Assembly (NCBI GenBank): GCA_035946615.1
Contig: DASYZB010000115.1
Span: 39,357 to 103,356 of the forward strand
DNA from: Verrucomicrobiia bacterium
Lineage (GTDB): Bacteria; Verrucomicrobiota; Verrucomicrobiia; Limisphaerales; UBA8199
DNA: 64,000 bases
Direction of reading: 5' to 3'
Shown here one piece after another: positions 1 through 9,036 of this stretch (the stretch's first letter is position 1; every line of letters begins with the position of its first letter). A program made the position numbers and the translations under genes. The notes beneath the pieces were generated by a model that did not search any database, was not told where the DNA came from, and was given only the letters and a program-made list of their open reading frames with translations.

Positions 1-160
1 TGCATATGGCGCTTTGGAAATTGGCGTCGGTTTTCAAGTTGCGAAAATTGATGCTGCAAGGCGGCGGAAAATTCAATGGCGCAATGGAGAGCGAGAGAGC
101 AGAAGCGTGTTCTAGAACGTGTTTTCAGGGGTTTTTCAGCGGTTTCGGGAGGTTTGAAGG

Positions 161-236
161 TGGTGGGTTGGCTGGGACTCGAACCCAGGACCAACGGCTT
201 AAAAGGCCGCTGCTCTACCGACTGAGCTACCAACCC
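161..236 (-). tRNA. tRNA-Lys (anticodon UUU)
   Basis: The minus strand folds as a complete cloverleaf. The acceptor stem GGGTTGG pairs with CCAACCC, the D arm carries GCTCAG, the anticodon stem GCGGC/GCCGT encloses the loop CTTTTAA (anticodon TTT), and the T loop is TTCGAGT. The 3' CCA is encoded in the DNA at 161-163. An open reading frame runs through this region on the plus strand but is only a shadow of the tRNA. Confidence 0.96.
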
Positions 237-384
237 GTTGTGGAAGACCTCGACGCCAATCCAAGGGGCGGCGCAAACTACCTGACGATTTGTAGGGGCG
301 CAAGGGGTTTCGGGAGTCCCAAAACCTCGCCGGAAGAATTTCTTTAGGCCGCAGAATACGCGCAATACGCGGAAGAATTAGTCA

Positions 385-415
385 GGGCTGTCGCAGTCCA
401 CGGTTGGCGCGGGAC
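385..415 (+). repeat. R1 intergenic repeat, diverged copy
   Basis: Contains GGCTG-TCG-CAGTCC followed by a GGCGCGGGA tail. It aligns with better copies near 12.7, 22.3 and 53.2 kb whose core is the hairpin GGACTG-NNN-CAGTCC. It lies in the non-coding stretch between tRNA-Lys and the first CNNM gene, and I see no gene in 237-468. Confidence 0.45.
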
Positions 416-468
416 CCGACGCTCTTTCCCGGTTTGCCTTTGGGTCTTTAATCCTTCATGCTGAGGGC

Positions 469-1710
469 ATGGCGGCCGGGCCGATAATCCCTGTAGCGCT
501 GGTTTTGGTCTTTGCGGGGGCAAGCTTCTTCTTTTCACTCGCGGAGACTTCCCTTTTTTCTCTGAGCAAATGGCAGGTGCGGCAGTTGTCTGAGCGCAAG
601 CCGGTGGCCGGGAGGACAGTGGCCCGGCTGTTGGCACAGCCTCAGGACCTCCTGGCGGCCATTGCCCTGGGCAACACCTCAGCCAACGCGGCGATGCTGG
701 TGGTCGCCGCCTGGATGGTCCTTCACCGGCATTGGCCTTCGGCCCCGGTTATCGGCGGGTTGTTGGGGCTGATGCTCATCGCCGGCGAGGTGCTGCCCAA
801 AACCATGGCCGTGCGCAAGCCCGAGCAATGGGCGCTGCGGGTGGCCTGGCTGTTATCGTGGATCATGGCTGTCAGCCAGCCCTTATGCCAGGTAGCTGGC
901 GGGGCCAATGCCGCGCTGCTCAAGCGGTTGACCCCGCGCACGGTCCAGCCTCCCAGCGGCCTGACCGACGCCGAGTACCAGGAATTGCTCGAAATGGCCT
1001 ACCAGCAAGGGGCGCTCGCGCAATCGGAAAAGGAAATCATCCTCCAAATCATCAGCCTGGACCGCCGCAAGGCCAAGGAGGTGATGAAATCCCGCTCGCA
1101 GATGGCCGCCATATCCGACGAGCTGTCCATTGAGGAAATGATCGCCGCTGCCCGCTGTTTCAAACACCGCCGGCTGCCCATTTACGATGAAAACCCCGAT
1201 ACGATCGTGGGCATCCTCAACACCCGGGCGCTGCTGCTGGACCCCCAAATCGATCTCGCCGATGCCATCGAGTTCCCCTCGTTTGTGCCCGAAACGATGA
1301 ACCTGCTCCAACTGCTCAAGAGTCTTCAGCGCCAGCAACGGGGTTTGGCGATTGTGCTGGACGAGTTCGGCGGCACCGCCGGCATTGTGACGATGGAGGA
1401 CATCCTGGAGGAAATGATCGGAAAAATTCGCAGTGAGGTCCAGACCGATGGGTTCGTCCTGGAAAAGCTCGGGCCGGGCCGCTGGCGAGTCAGCGGCGCG
1501 CTGCGCCTGGACGATTTTTGCCGGGAGTACCCCGCCCTGGGAGACGTGCCGGAAGTCGAAACGATGGGTGGCTTATTGATGAGCCTGGTGGATGTGGTGC
1601 CGACGCCAGGGGATTCGGCGGTCTATCGGGGACTGAAGCTCACGGCCAAAGCGACTGATGAGCGGCGCGTCCGCGAGTTGCTGGTTGAAGCCGTCAAGGG
1701 GGTGCAATGA
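469..1710 (+). CDS. CNNM/CBS-domain membrane protein (CorC/HlyC family), copy 1
   Basis: A 413-aa protein. The N-terminal DUF21/CNNM membrane domain (about 1-180, with the ETSLFSLSK motif) is followed by a paired CBS region (about 200-325, including VLDEFGGTAGIVTMEDILEE) and a C-terminal CorC_HlyC domain (about 335-410). Family members act in divalent cation (Mg/Co) transport or resistance; the old 'hemolysin' label is misleading. The ATG at 469 follows a GAGGG stretch. The stop overlaps the next start by 4 bases (ATGA), so translation is probably coupled. It is the first of three tandem paralogues. The exact ion and direction of transport cannot be read from sequence. Confidence 0.88.
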   Translation: MAAGPIIPVALVLVFAGASFFFSLAETSLFSLSKWQVRQLSERKPVAGRTVARLLAQPQDLLAAIALGNTSANAAMLVVAAWMVLHRHWPSAPVIGGLLGLMLIAGEVLPKTMAVRKPEQWALRVAWLLSWIMAVSQPLCQVAGGANAALLKRLTPRTVQPPSGLTDAEYQELLEMAYQQGALAQSEKEIILQIISLDRRKAKEVMKSRSQMAAISDELSIEEMIAAARCFKHRRLPIYDENPDTIVGILNTRALLLDPQIDLADAIEFPSFVPETMNLLQLLKSLQRQQRGLAIVLDEFGGTAGIVTMEDILEEMIGKIRSEVQTDGFVLEKLGPGRWRVSGALRLDDFCREYPALGDVPEVETMGGLLMSLVDVVPTPGDSAVYRGLKLTAKATDERRVRELLVEAVKGVQ

Positions 1711-2693
1711 CCGAGACGCTCATTTGGGTGTGCTTTGGCTTGAGCCTGGTATTGTCCTTTGTTTTATCGGGGATGGAGTCCGGGGTGTTCGCCTTAAGCC
1801 GGCTGCGCATCCGCCAGCAGATGCGCGCCGGGCGGCGCTCGGCCCGGGCGTTGCACGAGTATCTGGAAAACCCGGAGGACTTTTTGTGGACGATCCTGGT
1901 GGGCAACACGCTGGCCAACTTCCTAATCCTGGGCTGGCTGGTGGTCATCCTGAACCGGACGCTGGGCCGGCATTTGTTCTGGTTTACTCTCATTTACGTG
2001 GTGGCCGTGTTTCTGTTTTATGCCTGGTTCGATTTCCTGCCCAAAATGCTGTTCCGCCTATACCCCACGCGGCTTTGCCTGTTCCTGGCCAGGCCCTTTC
2101 GATTGATTCATTTGATGTTGCGCCCTCTGGTCATCCTCATGGAGTGGTTCTCCGACCTGCTGCTGCGCTGGCGCGGCGGGAAGGCCTTTACCGGCCATCT
2201 ATTCGGGAACAGGGAAGAGCTGCTGCTGGTGATGCAGGAATCCGCCCAGGGCTTTACCTCGGAAGAACGCATGATGATTAACCGGGTGCTCGATCTCCAG
2301 GCGCTGACGGTGCGCCAAGTGATGGTTCCTCTCAAGGACGCCGTCACGGTTGCGGCGCAAACCCCAGTGGGCAACGTCCTGGCCCTCTGTCGCGAGCGCA
2401 AGCTTTCGCGCTTTCCCGTCCTGGATGCCCGCGACGGCCAAATGCGGATTATCGGCCTCATCAACATCAACCCGCTCCTGTTCCAAGCCGAGATCGAGCC
2501 GGCCCGGCTTGCGGGAGAACTGGTTAAGCCGGCGCTTTATCTGGAAGAGGACCTGCGCCTGGAAGTTGCCTTGCGCCGCATGCAACGCAGCGGCCAGCGC
2601 CTGGGCATTGTCCTGAACCGCGAGCGGCGGGAGATTGGCATTCTGACATTGCAGGACGTGCTGAAGGTCATTTTCGGGCAGGTCAGTTTATGA
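1707..2693 (+). CDS. CNNM/CBS-domain membrane protein, copy 2, lacking the CorC domain
   Basis: A 328-aa protein. The DUF21/CNNM membrane segment (about 1-165) carries the ESGVFALSRLRIRQQ motif, and the CBS region (about 190-325) ends with IGILTLQDVLKVIFG. Unlike its two neighbours it stops straight after the CBS pair and has no CorC_HlyC tail. The CBS loop that normally reads DEFGGT is changed to NRERREIG, so ligand sensing may differ. It overlaps copy 1 by 4 nt and copy 3 follows after 14 nt, so all three are likely one transcript. It may form a heteromer with its full-length neighbours; that is inference. Confidence 0.83.
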   Translation: MTETLIWVCFGLSLVLSFVLSGMESGVFALSRLRIRQQMRAGRRSARALHEYLENPEDFLWTILVGNTLANFLILGWLVVILNRTLGRHLFWFTLIYVVAVFLFYAWFDFLPKMLFRLYPTRLCLFLARPFRLIHLMLRPLVILMEWFSDLLLRWRGGKAFTGHLFGNREELLLVMQESAQGFTSEERMMINRVLDLQALTVRQVMVPLKDAVTVAAQTPVGNVLALCRERKLSRFPVLDARDGQMRIIGLININPLLFQAEIEPARLAGELVKPALYLEEDLRLEVALRRMQRSGQRLGIVLNRERREIGILTLQDVLKVIFGQVSL

Positions 2694-2707
2694 GTTGAAT
2701 TGATATC

Positions 2708-4033
2708 ATGCAGAATGCCGCGAATCTTCTGACCATCTTGTGGGAGGTCCTGCTTGTCCTGGGGCTGGTGAGCGTCAATGGATTCTTCGTCGCGGCGGAG
2801 TTTGCGCTGGCGCGGATTCGCGAGACGCAGTTGGACATGCTGGTGATCAAGGGCAACCGGCGGGCGAAAGTGGCCCGGTCGATCATTGCCAACCTGAACT
2901 CGTACCTGAGCGCCACCCAGCTTGGGATTACCATGGCCAGCCTGGGCCTGGGCTGGGCGGGCGAGCCCGTCTTTTTGGCGCTGCTCTCGCCGGTTCTGGT
3001 CTGGTTGCGCGTCGAGTCGCCGGCAGTCCGCCATTCGATTGCGTTTGCCGTCGGGTTTACGGCACTGACTTTTCTGCACATCAGCGCCGGGGAACTTGCC
3101 CCAAAATGGCTGGCCATCCAATATCCGCTGCCGCTTACGCTGCGGATTGCCCTGCCTTTGCGCGTGTTCTATCTGGCATCCTATCCCTTGAACCGGCTGC
3201 TGAACCTGACCGCCCAATGGATATTACGCCAGGCTGGCATTGTCATCGTTGGCGAAACCAAACGGGTTCAGTCCGAAGAGGAACTACGCCTGTTGGTGAG
3301 CAGCTTCCAAGGGCGGGCCGGCGGCGGCGACCTGGGGCGAGATATTTTTCTCAACGCTTTGGACCTGCGACGGCGCCTGGCATGCGAGGTCATGCGGCCA
3401 CGCCAGGAAATCGTTTGCCTCGATACCGAGGCCAGCATCGCTCAATGCCTGGATGTGGCAGAAAAGACCCGCTATTCCCGATTCCCACTCTGCGAAGGGG
3501 GCGACCTGGACAAAACGCTCGGCGTGATTCACATCAAAGACCTCTTTACCATGCGCTTCAAGGTCCGCAGCGGGGCAGACCTGCTCCCGGTTGCCCGCAA
3601 ACTGATTTATGTCCCCGAGGTGGGGCATCTGGAAAAGCTGCTGCGCCTGTTTCTGGAACGCAAACTGCACTTGGGCATTGTGGTGGATGAATACGGCGGG
3701 ACGGTGGGGATGATTACGCTCGAAAATATTCTCGAAGAACTGGTCGGCCAAATCCAGGATGAGTTCGATCAGGAAAAGCCGTTGCTGGTGCGGGTCAGCG
3801 ACTCGATCTGGGACGCCGCCGGGGCACTGCCGCTGCACGAACTCGAGGAATTGGTGGGCGCGCCTTTGGCCCAGGAAGGCATCACAACCGTGAGCGGGTG
3901 GGTCACGCACCGCTTGGGGGGCTTTCCCAAACCGGGTGATGTGCTGAAGGCGGGGTCCTACGACCTGCAGGTCAAGGAAACCGATGGAATGCGCGTCGCC
4001 CGATTGCGCGTTTCTAAAAGACCTGAGCCGTAA
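2708..4033 (+). CDS. CNNM/CBS-domain membrane protein (CorC/HlyC family), copy 3
   Basis: A 441-aa full-length member. The DUF21 domain starts with the typical NGFFVAAEFALARIRETQ stretch, and a membrane domain extends to about 190. The CBS pair spans about 215-345 with VVDEYGGTVGMITLENILEE, and the CorC_HlyC domain occupies about 355-435. It is closer to the standard family form than copies 1 and 2. It probably functions in divalent cation handling at the inner membrane. It ends the plus-strand cluster and converges on the DUF6807 gene. No clear terminator is visible in the 51-bp gap. Confidence 0.88.
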   Translation: MQNAANLLTILWEVLLVLGLVSVNGFFVAAEFALARIRETQLDMLVIKGNRRAKVARSIIANLNSYLSATQLGITMASLGLGWAGEPVFLALLSPVLVWLRVESPAVRHSIAFAVGFTALTFLHISAGELAPKWLAIQYPLPLTLRIALPLRVFYLASYPLNRLLNLTAQWILRQAGIVIVGETKRVQSEEELRLLVSSFQGRAGGGDLGRDIFLNALDLRRRLACEVMRPRQEIVCLDTEASIAQCLDVAEKTRYSRFPLCEGGDLDKTLGVIHIKDLFTMRFKVRSGADLLPVARKLIYVPEVGHLEKLLRLFLERKLHLGIVVDEYGGTVGMITLENILEELVGQIQDEFDQEKPLLVRVSDSIWDAAGALPLHELEELVGAPLAQEGITTVSGWVTHRLGGFPKPGDVLKAGSYDLQVKETDGMRVARLRVSKRPEP

Positions 4034-4084
4034 CCATTCAGACGTGCTGCTGTTAACTGAATTGTTATGGCTGAGAGACTGTTT

Positions 4085-5074
4085 TTAATGTTTTTCTGCT
4101 GTGATGTATTCTTTGTATTTTTCCGCCACCTTTGCCTCCTGCTCAGTACCTTGGTGAAGGTAAAAGCGGTAGCGGAAGGTGACGCTTTGGCCGGCGGGGA
4201 TCGTGAGGTTTCCGGCTAATTTATTCGGTAATTTCTCGAAATCGTGGCGTCCGAATGGATTGGCGGCGAATAAGCCGTAGTCGCGCACGTGCCACCAGGT
4301 CGGATGCCGCGGGTTGTGCGGGTTATCGAAAATGGCGATGCCGACTGTTTGGCCTTGGACCGGGCCGTAGTAATCGCACCAATCGGCTCGCTTGCCCCAG
4401 GTTTCATCGTCTCGGACACCTTCGCTGTTGACGATATGCCCCTGACCGACTTTGCCTTTGAGCCGCATGGTAGCGGCCAAACGCACCGCCATTGTCCCCT
4501 CCTTCGTATCACCGAAGGTCAGGTCGCCATTTGAGGCATGGAGCGTGACTTCAAAGTCAAAGAGGCGCTCGGCAGGACTGATTGGTTCATAAATTCGCAG
4601 TGTCCTTTCATCCGTGCAAACGACAACGCCGTCTTCAGTGACCCATTTATCGCGAGATTTGATCACGCCCTCCTTTCTGCCCGATATCGTCTCTGCAAAG
4701 CCATCATGAACAATTTTGCCAAAACCTTTCTGTTCGGACCAGAAATCGTGGCCGTTCACATTGCCATGGGCGAACCAAAGTGAGCGGTGATGAGGATGAT
4801 CGTGTTGCTCGCCGGGCGCGTCATTCATTGGCCAATTGCGGGTCATGGGCAAATCTCCGGGACCAATGAGAGGGTAATAGTAGGGCCGCGGCACGTCTTT
4901 AAACCGATACTCGGTGAACAGGTGGCCATCGATTTCAATGCGCAACCTATCTGACAACTGCTTGATTTGGACGCCTTGGTCCAATTGCGCGGGAGTCAGG
5001 CCCTGGCTCGTCCCGGCGCTCAGGTGCGTTGCGAACAAGCCAGCTCCAATACACCATAAAACCGTTCTTAACAT
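4085..5074 (-). CDS. Secreted DUF6807 (PmoA-like) protein
   Basis: A 329-aa protein with an N-terminal signal peptide (LRTVLWCIGAGLFATHLSAG). The body has features of the DUF6807 family, often auto-annotated 'PmoA' although unrelated to methane monooxygenase: RPYYYPLIGPGD, HPHHRSLWFAHGNVNGHDFW, and a late HPTWWHVRDYGLFAANPFG. The fold is expected to be a beta-sandwich. The family is common in Verrucomicrobia and Planctomycetes near carbohydrate genes, and its activity is unproven. Here it stands alone downstream of batE on the same strand with a 68-bp gap. Confidence 0.8.
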   Translation of the reverse strand: MLRTVLWCIGAGLFATHLSAGTSQGLTPAQLDQGVQIKQLSDRLRIEIDGHLFTEYRFKDVPRPYYYPLIGPGDLPMTRNWPMNDAPGEQHDHPHHRSLWFAHGNVNGHDFWSEQKGFGKIVHDGFAETISGRKEGVIKSRDKWVTEDGVVVCTDERTLRIYEPISPAERLFDFEVTLHASNGDLTFGDTKEGTMAVRLAATMRLKGKVGQGHIVNSEGVRDDETWGKRADWCDYYGPVQGQTVGIAIFDNPHNPRHPTWWHVRDYGLFAANPFGRHDFEKLPNKLAGNLTIPAGQSVTFRYRFYLHQGTEQEAKVAEKYKEYITAEKH

Positions 5075-5142
5075 AGCGACGACTTTGACCCAGCGCCGCA
5101 GGCCCGGTCAATGCTAATTCTTCATGAGGCGGAGGTGAGCCT

Positions 5143-5952
5143 TTAGGCCCCCGGCGCCAGGAGGACCTGGTCCTTGCGCACCCATCCAATCCGCTGCGGG
5201 TCAGGGCTGACCTGGAGCCAGTCGCCTTTGGAATCGAGCACGCGCAGTTCCGCGCCGTCATGAGTGCTGAAAGAAGTCTGGGCCTCCAAAAGAGGCGCCT
5301 GGCGCACGACGGCCTCGCGCGCAACCACAATGGCCTCATGCCGGGAGTGGCGCGCCCATACGACAGCCATGCAGGCGCACAGCAAACCTGAGGCGAGACC
5401 CGCCGGTGGAATCCATCCCCGCAAGGCCGGTTTGGCGCGCGGCAGCCACTGTTGGATGCTTAACAGCAGAAGCCAAACCCAAACCGCCCCTGCCGCCAGG
5501 CAGGTCCATTCATTGAGAGAGAGTTTATCCAGCCAGCGTTCCTGCCAGCCGGGAGCCAGGGTGGGTCCCTGGACCTGGTTGCGCGCAAATTGCAGGTTGG
5601 CCCTCAGGTCCGGGTCTCTTGGATTGATTTGCTCTGCCATGTCATAAGCGCGGATAGCGCGCCCGAGCTGGCCCGCTTTGAAAAAGGCGTTGCCCAAATT
5701 AAAATAAAGAGCGGCAGACACCCGGCCTGATTGAGCCAGCTTTTCGAAAGCTGCCGCCGCGCCGGTGAACTTGCCTTGTTCATAGAGCTTGTTGGCGGCG
5801 TCAAACGTGGCATCGGGAATCTCAACAGGGGCAGCCTGCAAGGACACGGCCCAGCAATTCAAGGCGCAGATGCACAGGGCGGCGAAGGAGCGCCCGAACG
5901 GGGAGGAGCGTCTGGAGTGCGCCGCATTACGGCGGTTGTTGAAGCCGTTCAT
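5143..5952 (-). CDS. batE: BatE-like TPR and SH3-domain protein
   Basis: A 269-aa protein. A signal or membrane segment (about 20-40) precedes TPR repeats (about 50-125, with FNLGNAFFKAGQLGRAIRAYDMAEQINPRDPDLRANL). Two hydrophobic segments follow near 150-200, and then a C-terminal SH3-like domain (about 210-265, ending GWVRKDQVLL). This order matches BatE of the Bacteroides aerotolerance (bat) operon. Its start overlaps the batD stop by 4 nt, so the pair is one transcript. The batA, batB and batC partners are not in the window. Confidence 0.78.
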   Translation of the reverse strand: MNGFNNRRNAAHSRRSSPFGRSFAALCICALNCWAVSLQAAPVEIPDATFDAANKLYEQGKFTGAAAAFEKLAQSGRVSAALYFNLGNAFFKAGQLGRAIRAYDMAEQINPRDPDLRANLQFARNQVQGPTLAPGWQERWLDKLSLNEWTCLAAGAVWVWLLLLSIQQWLPRAKPALRGWIPPAGLASGLLCACMAVVWARHSRHEAIVVAREAVVRQAPLLEAQTSFSTHDGAELRVLDSKGDWLQVSPDPQRIGWVRKDQVLLAPGA

Positions 5953-7823
5953 AACCTGAGCTCCTGCAATTGCCGGAGAACGTCCTGAACTTTCGGAATC
6001 ATCGCCGTCAACTCCTGGCTGGTTCGGATTGGGGCATACCGCGCGAGGTTGCAGGCCTGAAACAGCTCCTGCAACGGGGCAAGCATTTCGTCACCCACAC
6101 CTTGCGGGCGCAAACGTTCCTCGGCCACCGCCTCCGTTATGGCCGAGGCAGGCAGATCAAGCCGCTCGCCCAATTGTTCCTGCAGCAGGCGGAAAAGAGT
6201 CGCGAAGAACTGCTCGGATTGGTTCTGTTGAGCCTGTTGCCGCAGTTCCTCGAGCCCGTGGCGAATTCTTCGACTGACGGTCCGGCGCCGCCTGATTTGG
6301 GGGTTGTTGGCCAGTTTCTCGGCGCGCCGACGCCACACAAAGGCTGAAACCAATGCGAGCAAGGGCACCCCTTGGAGCGCCAGGAACCAACCTCGCTTAA
6401 GCAACGGCGGCTCCAGTTGCGCAACCGTCCCGAGGCGTTGTTTGTTTGGCACGATGCCCTGCGCTGGCGGCGCGTTATCCTCGGGTCCGCGCGAGGCGGC
6501 TAAGAAGCTCGGCGCCGCTTCAGCTCCCGCCCCCCGCACCAGGAGCGGCAACGCCGGATGCGTAAGCGTCCGATAAGCCTTCTGGTCAGGATCAAAAAAG
6601 CTGAATGAAATCGGCGGTAGCTCTTTAATCTCGGCATTTTGCGGGACGATGATTTCTTCGAAAGTTTTTGTTCCCTGGGTGCCCAGCTTATCTACCGTAT
6701 CGACTTTAACAGTCGGAGGATAGGTTTTGAAATCGTGCCAGGCAGGTTGCTCGGGCAGCAGGAGCGAGTCCAGGGAGCCGTGGCCTGAGATTTGGACTTT
6801 GACGGTAATGGGGTCACCGGCAGCCACATTGGTCGGTCCGGCTGTCATTGAGAGGGAATAGTTGCCTACGGCCCCATTGAAGGAGGGGGGAACGTTTTCG
6901 CGGGGCAGTGGCAAGGACTGCATCGCCATGGCATCGGATGCAATGGCAACTTGCTTTTGCTCATTGCGGCTGCCGAAAAAGCCGAAAGGATCGAAAGGAT
7001 CGCGCTGGCGATTGGCTGAGGGCAGTTCCAGCACGAGGTTGAAGGTCACAGGGCCAATGGTCAGCGGCCCGGCTTTAATGGCCTTGAGCGCCACAAAGGC
7101 AGGAATGACGGTATAGACGCCATTATTGATTTGAACCGAGCGGCGCTGGCCTTCGATCATCTTGCCGACATTGAACCCGTCTGCAGGAAACCCGGTGAGC
7201 TGGATTGCGCCGACCCCCAGCACGCGGCTGGCCAGATAGATTTCAATCTGGCCGGTGAACGTTTCACCGACATACACTTCCTTCTTCGGCAGAACGAGTT
7301 TCAGGAAAGCGTCCTGGGCGCCTGAGTTTGCAACGTCCGGCGGCGGAGCTGTCGGTTTAAGGACTTTAAGCACCAAAGGCTGTGTGGTGAGTTTTTGGCC
7401 ACCGACATTGGCAGCCAAGGCCGGAATAGTATAATTGCCCGGTTGGCTGGGAGTGACGATGAAATTGTAACTGGTGCTCGATGTGGACTGCCCATTGATA
7501 AAGGAGGTGGACATCGAGGTGCCGGACCCTGCGACTTGCAGGTTGGGGATCGCTGGCAACCCCGGCAATTGGCTTGGCGTCCCTCCCTCAAAAGTGAGTG
7601 ACAATGAAACGCTCTCTCCCAGAGTGATGGTGTCGCGGTCGAGGGTGGCGGTGAACGTGGCGGCATCAGCGCCAATCACTATCATCAGGCAAAGGCAAAG
7701 CGCCATCGCCAGTCTCAAATCCCACCTCCACCAGGCGGAAGGACTCCTGGCTCTCATGCCATGGACACGTAACACAAACATCAATATTCGTTCATTCTCG
7801 GTTAACCGCGCGGCGCTGCGCAA
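5949..7823 (-). CDS. batD: BatD-like aerotolerance protein
   Basis: About 624 aa as an open frame. The true start is probably an internal Met at residue 15 or 23, just before the signal peptide (LAMALCLCLMIVIGADAATF). The periplasmic part carries the BatD pattern: FTATLDRDTITLGESVSLSLTF near the start, then repeated Ig-like beta domains to about 440. A single membrane helix (about 465-485) and an Arg-rich cytoplasmic C-terminal helical tail follow. It is the first gene of a two-gene unit with batE. BatD proteins are linked to oxidative or envelope stress and the MoxR-Bat complexes, but the biochemical role is unknown. Confidence 0.82.
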   Translation of the reverse strand: MRSAARLTENERILMFVLRVHGMRARSPSAWWRWDLRLAMALCLCLMIVIGADAATFTATLDRDTITLGESVSLSLTFEGGTPSQLPGLPAIPNLQVAGSGTSMSTSFINGQSTSSTSYNFIVTPSQPGNYTIPALAANVGGQKLTTQPLVLKVLKPTAPPPDVANSGAQDAFLKLVLPKKEVYVGETFTGQIEIYLASRVLGVGAIQLTGFPADGFNVGKMIEGQRRSVQINNGVYTVIPAFVALKAIKAGPLTIGPVTFNLVLELPSANRQRDPFDPFGFFGSRNEQKQVAIASDAMAMQSLPLPRENVPPSFNGAVGNYSLSMTAGPTNVAAGDPITVKVQISGHGSLDSLLLPEQPAWHDFKTYPPTVKVDTVDKLGTQGTKTFEEIIVPQNAEIKELPPISFSFFDPDQKAYRTLTHPALPLLVRGAGAEAAPSFLAASRGPEDNAPPAQGIVPNKQRLGTVAQLEPPLLKRGWFLALQGVPLLALVSAFVWRRRAEKLANNPQIRRRRTVSRRIRHGLEELRQQAQQNQSEQFFATLFRLLQEQLGERLDLPASAITEAVAEERLRPQGVGDEMLAPLQELFQACNLARYAPIRTSQELTAMIPKVQDVLRQLQELRL

Positions 7824-7911
7824 GTTTTCCAGCGCTTCTATATGGACAATTCAGCGCCCATTTTGTTCGGGCAAAGGTGCTGCTGGAATGGTTGGGAACC
7901 GCCAGGGGGGA

Positions 7912-8592
7912 TTAGAAGGTATGGCTCCCACCTGGTGGCAACAGAACCAGGTTTTTGCTGGCCGCCTTGAATTTTGCGATAGCGCCCTTCTGGTCAATTT
8001 GGATTGGAGGAAAGGTGTTGTAATGCAATCCCAGGATTTCGTGGCAGCCGATAAAATCCGCCGCCCTGACCGCGTCGTCCACGCCCATCGTGAAGTTATC
8101 TCCAATGCATAGAGCTCCGAAGGCGAGTTTTGTGGATTCGCCGATCAGTTTCATATCCATGGTCAAGGCCGTGTCGCCGGAGTAGTAGAAATTGCCTTCG
8201 TGGCTTTCGACAAGAAAGCCGCCGGGATTTCCGCCATAGGCGCCGTCGGGCAGGCTGCTGGAATGAATGGCATTGGTGAATTTGACGCGTCCGAAATCGA
8301 ATGGGTGGCCTCCTCCATGATTGAGTGGATGGCCTTTGGAAAGGCCGTGCTTACTGAACCATTGAACGATTTCATAGTTCGAGACGAGTGTGGCGCCGGT
8401 CCGCCGGCCAATTTCGGCGGCATCGGCCATGTGGTCCTGGTGACCATGCGAGATGAGAATATAATCAGCAGCAATTGATTTGATATCGATCGCCTTGGCC
8501 AGTTCATTGCCGCTGATGAACGGATCGAACAGCAGCGTTCGGCCAGAAACCTGCGCCGCAAAACACGCATGCCCATAGTAAGTGATTTTCAT
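7912..8592 (-). CDS. UPF0173-family metal-dependent hydrolase (MBL fold)
   Basis: A 226-aa protein with the metallo-beta-lactamase HxHxDH motif at residues 49-54 (SHGHQDHM), an N-terminal MKITYYGHACF strand and a downstream YYSGDTALTMDM metal-ligand segment. Length and motifs match the UPF0173 (YtkL-type) family, which has structures but no agreed substrate. It is a cytosolic protein with no signal peptide. It is on the same strand as batD, 88 bp upstream of it, so co-transcription is possible but not shown. Confidence 0.87.
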   Translation of the reverse strand: MKITYYGHACFAAQVSGRTLLFDPFISGNELAKAIDIKSIAADYILISHGHQDHMADAAEIGRRTGATLVSNYEIVQWFSKHGLSKGHPLNHGGGHPFDFGRVKFTNAIHSSSLPDGAYGGNPGGFLVESHEGNFYYSGDTALTMDMKLIGESTKLAFGALCIGDNFTMGVDDAVRAADFIGCHEILGLHYNTFPPIQIDQKGAIAKFKAASKNLVLLPPGGSHTF

Positions 8593-8623
8593 ATATCATT
8601 TGCCGCCATTCGTTCTCCTCCCC

Positions 8624-8700
8624 GTTTTTGAAGGCCCTGAAGAATCGAGGACAAGAACGATAAGGAGAGGGAGCAAGCCATGTTCAAAACACGCTGGTAG
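8624..8700 (+). repeat. R2 intergenic repeat, copy 1
   Basis: About 77 bp that aligns along its length with 46495-46573. Shared blocks include CCCTGAAGAAT, a purine-rich GAGGACAAGAACGA tract, AGAGGG and ACACGC near the end. It lies in the 444-bp gap 8593-9036 between the divergent UPF0173 and tilS genes. The rest of that gap holds the inverted repeat at 8853-8900 and no gene. Confidence 0.6.
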
Positions 8701-8852
8701 CGCCTGTTTTAACATTTCTTCCCGATTCCTCGCCCGCCCCCGCAATTTATTATAATTCTTCCGTTTGGCAAACCGAACACAAGGAATCCCTCCTACAGAC
8801 GAGCATCGCCATTGCCGATTGGTTCGGCTCTGGGCCTGCAGTGTTCCACGGC

Positions 8853-8900
8853 GTCTTTGCGTTTAAATCAGAATCTCAAGAAAACGATTAACGCAAAGAC
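8853..8900. repeat. 11-bp perfect inverted repeat
   Basis: GTCTTTGCGTT at 8853-8863 is matched by AACGCAAAGAC at 8890-8900 with a 26-nt loop. It is located upstream of tilS (start 9037), after the region upstream of the divergent UPF0173 gene. It could be a hairpin or an operator, and no function is evident. Confidence 0.6.
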
Positions 8901-9036
8901 ACCAACGCCAGAAAAGCCAAAGGGCTTCGCGTCAGCTCTCGATAAGCTCATTGCACACCGGCTGCCAGCGAAGAATCAAATCCCGCTCCTCAAATCTCTC
9001 TCTTGCTTCCCTGGCAGGCTCTCATAAGATCAGAGG

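Noticed and set aside
6..347. 113-aa frame at the left edge
   Set aside because: It reads straight through tRNA-Lys on the opposite strand; the peptide GTRTQDQRLKRPLLYRLSYQP is the translated tRNA.
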